Shown: in pieces, positions 55,485 to 64,000 of the stretch
Position numbering within the stretch: position 1 is the first letter of the stretch
Layout: every line of letters starts with the position of its first letter
Source of the DNA: Chersky-840 sp963848335
GTDB lineage: Bacteria; Actinomycetota; Acidimicrobiia; Acidimicrobiales; UBA8190
Direction of reading: 5' to 3'
DNA length: 64,000 bases
Assembly: GCA_963848335.1 (NCBI GenBank)
Contig: CAWKDD010000001.1
Location: forward strand, 248,001 to 312,000
Notes under the pieces: model-generated
What the model was told of the DNA's origin: nothing
Database searches by the model: none
Seen by the model: the letters and a program-made list of their open reading frames with translations, nothing else
Translations under genes and position numbers: made by a program

Positions 55485-56378
55485 TCACGCGTCGTCGGAG
55501 GACCCGCCGTCGCTGCGCTCGTCCCGCAGGTAGCGCTCGAGCTCCGCGGCGAGCTCCTCACCGGTAGGGAGCGTCCCCACGTCGAGAGGATTGCCCTCCG
55601 CGGCGTCGACGCTGCGCTCGAGTTGCCGCACCATGGCGGTGTGCTCGGTGCTCTTGGCGATGAGGTCGTCGACCTGCTGCAGCGAAGCGTCGGCTGCGGT
55701 GTGCAGCTCCGTCGAGTCCAGTGACAGGTTGCCGACGGCGGCCAGGCCGTCGATGAGGGCGGCGCTGGCGGAGGGGAAGGCCATGCCCGACACGTAGTGC
55801 GGGACCCGGGCCCACAGCCCCACGGTGGGGATTCCCGCGTCGCCGAAGGCGATCTCGAGTGCTCCCCACACCCCCGACGGCACGTCGATGTCGCCCTGGA
55901 CGATGCCTACCCGGGCCACGAGCTCGGCCGAGTCCTGGGGGGCGGTTGCCGCCAGCCGAACCGGCCGGGTATGGGGGGCGGGCGCGGGGAAAGCGCCCAA
56001 CCCCACGACCATTCGGACGCCGAGCTCACGTGCCAGCGCCACCACGGAGGTGACGAAGCTGGGCCAGCGGAAGTCCGGCTCGGGACCGACCAGGTAGCAG
56101 ACGTCCGCACCGGCCCGGTCTGTCCCCGCCCGCAGCTGGATGACCGGCCAGGTGAGCCCCTCGTTGACCCCGTGGGAGATGTGCACCACAGGACGCCGCG
56201 CCCGCTGGTCGATGAGAACCTCGCCGTCGAAGGTGGCGACCAGCTCGGTCGGGTCCGCCGACAGCAGAGCCGTGATGGCGCCGTCGGCGCCCAGCCCGGC
56301 GTCCACCCATCCGTCGAGCGCCACGACCAGCACGGGACCGTCGAGGGCGCGTCCGGTGTGTCGCTCGTAGAGGGTCAT
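55485..56378 (-). CDS. PAC2-family protein
   Basis: 297 residues matching PAC2 (PF09754): DGPVLVVALDGWVDAGLGADGAI, VHISHGVNEGLTWP, VVGLGAFPAPAPHTRPV and WARVPHYVSGMAFPSASAALIDGL. The family includes proteasome-assembly chaperone relatives and is common in actinobacteria, some linked to proteasome or cell-wall functions. Starts 29 bases after the phosphotransferase gene and is probably in the same operon. Confidence 0.9.
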   Translation of the reverse strand: MTLYERHTGRALDGPVLVVALDGWVDAGLGADGAITALLSADPTELVATFDGEVLIDQRARRPVVHISHGVNEGLTWPVIQLRAGTDRAGADVCYLVGPEPDFRWPSFVTSVVALARELGVRMVVGLGAFPAPAPHTRPVRLAATAPQDSAELVARVGIVQGDIDVPSGVWGALEIAFGDAGIPTVGLWARVPHYVSGMAFPSASAALIDGLAAVGNLSLDSTELHTAADASLQQVDDLIAKSTEHTAMVRQLERSVDAAEGNPLDVGTLPTGEELAAELERYLRDERSDGGSSDDA

Positions 56379-56406
56379 CCCACTCGCTTTCCGCTCATGC
56401 GTCGTC

Positions 56407-57463
56407 TCACGCGCCGTCCAGCGCGCCGAGGGCCATCTCCGCCAGCCTGACGACGCTGCGGCCGAAATCGTCCACGCTCGATCGGTCTCCCGCCGTCGCA
56501 CCCCCTACGTAGCGCGGCGTAGACACCCTGCAAGATGCAGGCCAGCTTCCAGTACCCGAAGGCCACGTAGAAGTCGAGGTGCTCCAGGTCGCGACCCGAG
56601 CTCGCCGCATAGCGCGCCCGCATCTCGGCGCGGCTCGGGAACCCGGGAACCGTGGTGGGCGTGACCCCCAGGAGCGCGCCCTGGTCGCCGGGATCGGTCC
56701 AGTACACCATCAGGAGCCCGACGTCGGCGAGCGGATCACCGAGGGTGCAGATCTCCCAGTCGAGCACGGCCCGGACCGCTCCGTCATCGCCCAGGACCGT
56801 GTTGTCGAGCCGGTAGTCGCCGTGCACGATCGTCGTGCCGACCTGGGCTGGGACCTGCGCGGCCAGCCGGTCGTGCACGACGCCCACGATCGTGGCGGTG
56901 TCCAGTCCCTCCACTTGCGAATTGCGGAACTGCTCGTACCACCGGCGCAGCTGTCGCTCGATGTACCCGTCGCGCTTGGCGAAGTCCCCCAAGCCGACGG
57001 CGTCGACGTCCACGGCGTGCAGCGTGGCGAGTGTGTCGGCCAGCGACTCCCCGGCCCGATGTCGCGCCGTGGGGTCGAGGTCGTGCTCGGCCGCCGGTGC
57101 GTCGCGGATGATGTGGCCGTCCACGTAGTCCATGACGTAGAACGGCTGTCCGTTGACGTCGGGGTCCACGCACAGCCCGAAGGTGGCCGGCACGGGGACC
57201 GCGGTCGGACCGAGCGCCGTGATCACCCGGTACTCGCGGGCCATGTCGTGGGCGGTGGGGAGCACGTGGCTGAGCGGTGGTCGGCGTAGCGCGTAGAGCT
57301 GCCCCCGGGCGTCGGCGACCTGGTACGTCAGGTTGGAGCGGCCTCCGGCGATGAGCGCGAAGGACAGGGGGGGCACGCTGCCCGCCACATGTGACGAGAA
57401 CCAGGCCGTCACCCGGTCGGTGTCGATGCCCTCGACGCCGTCGACGAGGTCGGCAGTCGGCAT
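56407..57463 (-). CDS. APH-family phosphotransferase, ACAD10-like (one frameshift)
   Basis: About 350 residues of aminoglycoside-phosphotransferase/choline-kinase fold, ACAD10-like type: YALRRPP, VMDYVDGHII, catalytic HGDYRLDN and metal-binding LDWEICTLGDP. Such proteins are often found with acyl-CoA metabolism; substrate unknown here. Around 56515 the reading frame shifts: one frame continues past the expected end, while the other gives VGGATAGDRSSVDDFGRSVVRLAEMALGALDGA and a stop at 56407. The ATG is supported by a leaderless -10 box. It is divergent from the thioredoxin gene. Confidence 0.85.
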
Positions 57464-57469
57464 GGCTGC

Positions 57470-57475
57470 ACGCTA
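57470..57475 (-). promoter_or_regulatory. -10 box (TAGCGT), leaderless
   Basis: TAGCGT on the minus strand, 6 nt before ATG 57463. Confidence 0.45.
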
Positions 57476-57517
57476 CCCGCCGCACACGCGGCGGCCTGGC
57501 TGGCGGTCCGCGCCCGG

Positions 57518-57523
57518 TATCGT
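57518..57523 (+). promoter_or_regulatory. -10 box (TATCGT), leaderless
   Basis: TATCGT ends 7 nt before GTG 57531; divergent from the box at 57470-57475. Confidence 0.45.
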
Positions 57524-57530
57524 CTCGGGC

Positions 57531-58238
57531 GTGATCGACGTCACCGACGCCACCTTCGAGCAGGACGTTCTCCTGCGCTCCGAGCAGGTCCCGGTCGTGG
57601 TGGACCTGTGGGCACCGTGGTGCGGGCCCTGTCGCACCCTGGGGCCCATCCTGGAGAAGGTCGTCGAGGCCAAGGGCGGTTCGGTGGAGCTCGTCAAGGT
57701 GAACGTGGACGAGAACCCGCGGATCTCGGCCACGTTCCAGGTCCAGTCCATCCCGGCTGTGTTCGCCCTCAGGGACCGCCAGGTCGTGGACGGGTTCGTC
57801 GGTGCGGTCCCCGAGCCCCAGGTGACCGAATTCGTGGAGCGCCTCGCCCCCCAGCCTTCGGAGGCCGACATTCTGGCGGCGGCGGGCGACGAGGCGTCGT
57901 TGCGCCGCGCCCTGGAGCTCGAGCCCGGTCACCCTGGCGCCGTGGTTGCCCTCGCCCGCCTGCTCGTCGACCGTGGGGAACCCACCGAGGCGCTGCACCT
58001 GCTGGCCCGGATCCCCGAGACGCCCGAGATCCGTCAGTTGGCCGCCGAGGCCCGGTTGGCGGCCCAGCAGGTCGAGGTGCCCGCCGACGGCGTGGACGTG
58101 CTGCTGGACTCGTTGCTGGTCAAGGTCAAGGCCGACGAAGAGGCGCGCCAGGAATTCCTCGACCTGCTCGAGACGCTCGGCCCCGACGATCCTCGCACTG
58201 CGCAGTACCGCAAGGCGCTGGCGGCGCGCTTGTTCTGA
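57531..58238 (+). CDS. thioredoxin-TPR co-chaperone (CnoX/YbbN-like)
   Basis: 235 residues. N-terminal thioredoxin domain with active site WAPWCGPC (C31, C34) and cis-Pro region QSIPAVFALRD, then a C-terminal TPR-like helical domain (LEPGHPGAVVALARLLVDRGEPTEALHLLARIPETP ... YRKALAARLF). This architecture is the YbbN/CnoX family, which protects proteins during oxidative stress and hands them to chaperones. It sits in the same housekeeping block as hrcA. Confidence 0.9.
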   Translation: MIDVTDATFEQDVLLRSEQVPVVVDLWAPWCGPCRTLGPILEKVVEAKGGSVELVKVNVDENPRISATFQVQSIPAVFALRDRQVVDGFVGAVPEPQVTEFVERLAPQPSEADILAAAGDEASLRRALELEPGHPGAVVALARLLVDRGEPTEALHLLARIPETPEIRQLAAEARLAAQQVEVPADGVDVLLDSLLVKVKADEEARQEFLDLLETLGPDDPRTAQYRKALAARLF

Positions 58239-58305
58239 CGGTCCCCCGGTTCGATCGGCCCGGAAGGGCCGGCGCCCCCCGGGGACCGCACCGGAGAGGG
58301 GAGTG

Positions 58306-58311
58306 TAGGTT
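58306..58311 (+). promoter_or_regulatory. -10 box (TAGGTT), leaderless
   Basis: TAGGTT ends 6 nt before GTG 58318. Confidence 0.5.
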
Positions 58312-58317
58312 CTCGAG

Positions 58318-59149
58318 GTGCGCCTTCGCCTCGGTGACCGGACCTTCGATCTGGCCACCCGGGCCTTGGTGATGGGCATCTTGAACCGCACGCCCGACTC
58401 CTTCTACGACAAGGGCGCCACCTTCTCCCTCGACGCGCTCTGGCGCGCGCGCCGAGCAGCTGGTGGCAGACGGTGCCGACATCCTCGACGTCGGCGGCGT
58501 CAAGGCCGGTCCCGGCCCCGAGGTGACCGAGGCCGAGGAGCTCGATCGCGTCCTCCCGGCCGTCGAGGCCCTCCATGCCCGGGTCGACGTACCGATCTCT
58601 GTCGACACGTGGCGCGCCTCGGTGGCGCGCGCCGCCTACGAGGCGGGAGCGGTCATGGGCAACGACATCAGCGGGTTCGCCGACCCCGAGTACCTTCCCG
58701 CCGCCTCACGGGCCGGCGCAGCCGTGGTGGCGACCCACATACGGATAGGCCCCCGGGTGCCGGACCCCGCGCCCCGATACGACGACGTGGTGGTGTCGGT
58801 GCGCGACTTCCTCCGAGACCGCGCCACATGGGCGCGCGCCGCCGGTGTGGCCGCCGATCGGGTCGTCCTCGACGCCGGGCTCGACCTCGGAAAGACCGCG
58901 GCACAATCGCTGGAGTTGTTGCGTGCCTCGGCTCTCCTCTCAGGGCTGGGCTACCCGTTGCTCCTCTCCGCCTCGAACAAGCCGTTCCTGGGTGCTTTGC
59001 TCGACCTCGACATCGACCACCGCCGAGACGCCTCACTGGCCGCCGCCGCCCTGGGCGTCTCCCTGGGGTGTCGCATCGTGCGGGCGCACGACGTCGTCGG
59101 CACCCGGCGCGTCCGTGACGCGCTGGGCGCCGTGCTCGAAACAGCATGA
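58318..59149 (+). CDS. dihydropteroate synthase homologue, FolP2-like (one frameshift)
   Basis: About 276 residues of the pterin-binding TIM barrel: MGILNRTPDSFYDKGATFS, GADILDVGGVKAGPG, ISVDTWRASVARAA, NDISGF, LLLSASNKPFLG and RAHDV. NRTPDSFYDKG and DVGGVKAGPG match mycobacterial FolP2 rather than FolP1, and FolP2 has been reported to lack dihydropteroate synthase activity. The frame breaks at about 58450 in a CGCGCGCGCC tract, where one base restores the protein. Its stop overlaps the holA start (ATGA). A housekeeping-block gene with an indel in a repeat points to consensus error. Confidence 0.82.
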
Positions 59150-60252
59150 GCGCCGCTCCCCGAGAGGGGCGTCCTCCCGGGCCGGCCAAGTCCGCGGCGA
59201 GGGCCTCCGGGAGCCAAGCGCCGGGTACGGCCCGGCAGCCGGTGTACCTCGTCCGTGGCGACGACGCCTCGCTCGTCGGCCAGCACCTGCACGATCTGCT
59301 CGGCACCCTGGCCGGTGAGCACGACGCCGCCATGGTCGTCGAGGAGCACGGCGGGTCCGGCACCGACGAGCTCGACGTGGGCGTGGTGGTGGACGCCTTG
59401 ACGACCCCCCCGTTCCTGGCCGACAGGCGGATCGTGGTGGTGCGCGACGGGGGGCGCCTGGTCGCTGCCGACGCCGCCCGGCTGGTGGCCTGTCTCGAGG
59501 ACCCTCTGCCCGGTGTCAGCCTCGTGCTGGTGGCCGGGGGAGGGACGATCCCCGCCCCCCTCGTCAAGGCGACCGAACGCCACGGCATCGTGATCGACAC
59601 GGCCGTCGGTACGGGTCGGGCGCGCACGCAGTGGCTGGTGGAGCGCCTGCACGAGGCTCCCGTCAAGCTCGACGCCCGTGCCGGGTCCCGGGTGGGGGAG
59701 CACCTGGGTGGGGACGTGAGCCGCCTGCGGGGCCTGCTCGACGCGCTCGCCGCGGCCTACGGCCAGGGCGCGTCCATCGACGTCGAGAAGCTCGAGCCCT
59801 TCCTGGGCGAAGCGGGCACGGTGGCGCCGTGGGACCTCTCCGACTCCATCGACTCGGGCGACACCGCCGGAGCCCTGGGGGCGCTGCGCAGACTGTTCGG
59901 TGCCGGCGCGTACCACCCGCTGCAGGTCCTGGCGATCCTGCACCGCCACTACCAGGCCATGCTCCGCCTCGACGGGTCCGGTGTCACCACTCCCGACGAG
60001 GCTGCGACGCGACTCGGCATGCGCAGCTCCTACCCGGCGAAGAAGGCGCTCGAGCAGAGCCGCCGGTTGGGCCCGGCGGGCATCAGCCGCGCCGTCACCT
60101 TGCTGGCCGACGCCGATCTCGACGTCCGGGGGCGCAGCGGGCTGCCGGCGGAGACGGTGCTCGAGGTGCTCGTGGGCCGCCTCAGCCGTCTCGGCGCGGC
60201 CCGGGAAGCGACGTCACGGCGACCTGCGTCGGGGGCGTCGCGCCGACGGTAG
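59146..60252 (+). CDS. holA: DNA polymerase III subunit delta
   Basis: 368 residues, clamp-loader delta. N-terminal region YLVRGDDASLVGQHLHDLL, central VVVVRDGGRLVAADAARLVACLEDPLPGVSLVLV, and C-terminal helical collar domain (LRRLFGAGAYHPLQVLAILHRHYQAML). A low-complexity N-terminal extension of about 30 residues precedes the fold. ATG overlaps the upstream stop by four bases. Convergent with rpsT, as in many actinobacteria. Confidence 0.93.
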   Translation: MSAAPREGRPPGPAKSAARASGSQAPGTARQPVYLVRGDDASLVGQHLHDLLGTLAGEHDAAMVVEEHGGSGTDELDVGVVVDALTTPPFLADRRIVVVRDGGRLVAADAARLVACLEDPLPGVSLVLVAGGGTIPAPLVKATERHGIVIDTAVGTGRARTQWLVERLHEAPVKLDARAGSRVGEHLGGDVSRLRGLLDALAAAYGQGASIDVEKLEPFLGEAGTVAPWDLSDSIDSGDTAGALGALRRLFGAGAYHPLQVLAILHRHYQAMLRLDGSGVTTPDEAATRLGMRSSYPAKKALEQSRRLGPAGISRAVTLLADADLDVRGRSGLPAETVLEVLVGRLSRLGAAREATSRRPASGASRRR

Positions 60253-60258
60253 AGGGGC

Positions 60259-60531
60259 TCAGGCCTCCCCGGCCTCGACCGCGTGAGCCCGGCGCATGAG
60301 ACGGGACTTGCGGTTGGCGGCTTGGTTCTTGTGGATCACGCCCTGGGCGGCGGCCTTGTCGATGCGCCGCACCGCGGCGCGCGTGGCTTCGGCGGCGTCC
60401 TCACCCCGGGCGTCGAGCGCCGACACGGCGGTCTTGGTACGGGTACGGATCTCCGAGCGCACCGACTTGTTGCGCAGCCGGCGCCGCTCGTTCTGACGGT
60501 TCCGCTTGATCTGGCTCCGGATGTTGGCCAT
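60259..60531 (-). CDS. rpsT: 30S ribosomal protein S20
   Basis: 90 residues: MANIRSQIKRNRQNERRRLRNKSVRSEIRT ... VRRIDKAAAQGVIHKNQAANRKSRLMRRA, an unmistakable bS20. Binds 16S rRNA early in small-subunit assembly. Convergent with holA (6-base gap) and divergent from lepA. Confidence 0.98.
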   Translation of the reverse strand: MANIRSQIKRNRQNERRRLRNKSVRSEIRTRTKTAVSALDARGEDAAEATRAAVRRIDKAAAQGVIHKNQAANRKSRLMRRAHAVEAGEA

Positions 60532-60737
60532 GGGACTCTTCGCTGCTCCGAGGCGGGGCTCCGCTGTGGGCGGACCGCCGACGATCGAGGTGGAGAGGAG
60601 GATGCTCCTGGCCGGACTGCAGGGTCCGGACCGGTGGCTCCACCGGGCACCACCGAAGGCGACGATCCTAGCAGGGCGCCGGAACCGGTTCCCATGGGAC
60701 CGGGGGCCGATCCCGGCGCCGGTACGCTCCGAGTGCC

Positions 60738-62525
<1,788 letters not shown>

Positions 62526-62704
62526 GGGCCCGACCCAGGACCACGACGCCGGGTTCTTGACGGACCGGCGAAGCCTGTGGCCGAACCCGGGTCACCGGGT
62601 CGACCCCGGCGGTCTCGGGCCGTTTCGGGCTCCGGACGCGGCTTGCGCCCTGGTCGCGGGCCCGGCCCCGGCTCGCGACCCCGGGTCCAGCCGGTGGGAG
62701 TGAG

Positions 62705-62731
62705 GTAGCACTCGGTAGACTCGACTGCCAG
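62705..62731. promoter_or_regulatory. CIRCE-like element
   Basis: GTAGCACTC-N9-GACTGCCAG against the consensus TTAGCACTC-N9-GAGTGCTAA: the left half differs at the first base only, the right half at three of nine positions. TAGACT in the spacer could be the -10 box. Site for HrcA, so the gene is probably self-regulated. Confidence 0.65.
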
Positions 62732-62738
62732 GACGACG

Positions 62739-64000
62739 ATGACGGTGAACCCGCCCAAGCGCACCGAGCGCAGACAGGACACGACTCGCGCCACCAAACG
62801 GGCGGCGAAGCCCGCGCCGCGCCCGGGCGCGAGCCGCTCGGTGCGTGCCGGGCGCGACGTGGGACCGTCCGAGCGCGACGCCGTGCACCCCGGGCCCCTC
62901 GGCGCCGACCACATCGAGCTCGACGGGGACGACGAGCTCGATCACCGGAAAGCCGCCATATTGAACGCGGTGGTCTCGGAGTACATCGAGACCGCGCAGC
63001 CGGTGGGTTCCGCCCACATCACCGGCACCCCCGGCGTCGAGGTGTCGTCGGCGACGGTGCGCAGCGAGATGGCCGCCCTCGAGCGCGACGGGTACCTCGC
63101 CCAGCCCCACACCAGCGCGGGACGCATTCCCACCGACAAGGGGTACCGGTTCTTCGTCGACCATCTCGGGCGCCCCGGCGCGCTCGGTCCCCACGAGCGC
63201 CACGAGGTCCGCAGGTTCTTCGCCCACGTCCACGGGGAGGTCGAGGACCTGCTCGGCCGCACGAGCGGTCTCTTGGCCAGTCTCACCGACTATGCCGCCG
63301 TGGTGGTCGGGCCCAAGCACGAATCTGCCACCATCCGGTCGGTGCAGCTCGTGGGACTCTCCCCCCGCCTCGCCCTGTTGGTCGTGGTCCTGTCGGACGG
63401 GGCGGTGGAAAAGCGCGCCGTCGACCTGCCCGCCGACACCTCCGACGACCTCCTCGCCCGGGCGGCCGGCCACATGGCCTCCAGCGCGCGGGAGGGACCC
63501 TGGCCAACCCGGGGACGTTCCCCGAGCTTCGCGACCAAGAGCTCGGTGCCGTCGTGCGATGCGGGGTCGCCGCACTCGGGGAGATGGCGGCGATGGGGGA
63601 GCCCGACCACGTCTTCGTAGGGGGGTCGTCGCACATGGCGTCGGCGTTCGACGCCGTGGAGACGGTCCGCTCGGTGCTTTCGATCCTCGAGCAGCAGCTG
63701 GTGGTGGTGGGGCTCATCGAGGACATCCTCGACCGCGGGTTGTCGGTGGCCATCGGAGCCGAGCACGGCTTCGAACCGTTGGCCTCGTGCGCACTGGTGC
63801 TGGCACCGGTCGCCATCGAGGGTGAGGTGGCCGGCACCATCGGCGTGGTCGGTCCCACCCGGATGCACTATCCGCGTGCGCTGGCCGCGGTGGAGCTCGT
63901 GGGCGAGCAACTGGGCGAGCACCTCGGGGCCGGCACGTCCACGGGACGCCCCGGTCGGGATCGTGCCAAGGCATCGACACCCGGCGCCGGCGCCCGCCCG
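62739..64000 (+). CDS. hrcA: heat-inducible transcription repressor HrcA (one frameshift, runs off window)
   Basis: HrcA with winged-helix N-terminus (DHRKAAILNAVVSEYIETAQPVGS, VSSATVRSEMAALERDGYLAQPHTSAGRIPTDKGYRFFVDHL) and GAF-like central domain (VVVGPKHESATIRSVQLVGLSPRLALLVVVLSDG). The frame breaks near 63495; one base shift continues with FPELRDQELGAVVRCGVAALGEMAAMGEP ... VEGEVAGTIGVVGPTRMHYPRALAAVELVGEQL to the window end. A 65-residue basic extension precedes the usual start; AGGA lies five bases before ATG 62739. Represses groE/dnaK-type genes by binding CIRCE. A consensus indel is the likely cause of the break. Confidence 0.92.

Overview
The window looks like a chromosomal stretch from an uncultured, high-GC actinobacterium, most likely of the Acidimicrobiia type. 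This is inferred from very high third-position GC, many GTG starts, an F420-type luciferase-like oxidoreductase, a P450 with its own small ferredoxin, actinobacterial domain families (DUF2510-like, DUF4232, DUF2254, GYD, PAC2) and the housekeeping order folP-like / holA / rpsT / lepA / hrcA. There is no phage, insertion sequence, integrase or CRISPR array.

Layout. 1-5 kb: a gene fragment, two small proteins, a CHASE/GGDEF/EAL c-di-GMP enzyme and a P450-ferredoxin pair. 5-14 kb: an exported CocE-type hydrolase, a DUF4232 protein preceded by an odd repeat, a PhyH dioxygenase, a glycine-rich lipoprotein, a polytopic membrane protein and an anchored protein with a duplicated domain. 14-23 kb: a GH13 alpha-glucosidase coupled to a periplasmic binding protein, DUF2254, a DHA2 exporter with its TetR regulator, a lipase and a cupin. 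23-31 kb: a second, PAS-containing GGDEF/EAL enzyme, a histidine kinase / LuxR regulator / beta-propeller operon, a lone receiver protein and two uncharacterised proteins. 31-38 kb: two lipoprotein hydrolases (endoglycoceramidase-like GH5 and an S53 acid protease), then a MarR regulator divergent from aconitase with a perfect 18-bp palindrome between them. 38-50 kb: an accessory-looking stretch of small and uncharacterised genes, including an inositol-monophosphatase-like protein with two substituted metal ligands and a STAND ATPase flanked by two small proteins. 50-64 kb: the housekeeping block (tRNA-Ala, leuS, FKBP, PAC2, phosphotransferase, thioredoxin-TPR, folP2-like, holA, rpsT, lepA, hrcA).

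Two window-wide patterns matter to any reader. First, at least eight genes are split by single-base frameshifts, several in homopolymers or short repeats and two in housekeeping genes (folP-like, hrcA), so consensus error is more likely than gene decay. Second, at least twelve genes have a TANNNT -10 box ending 6-7 nt before the start codon with no Shine-Dalgarno, the layout of leaderless transcripts; this fixes several starts.

The strongest regulatory calls are the MarR/aconitase operator region and a CIRCE-like element in front of hrcA. No wholly new multi-gene system can be proven here. The candidates best worth follow-up are the aconitase divergon, the micro-ORF chain before the DUF4232 gene, the Cys-substituted phosphatase-like protein and the STAND ATPase neighbourhood.
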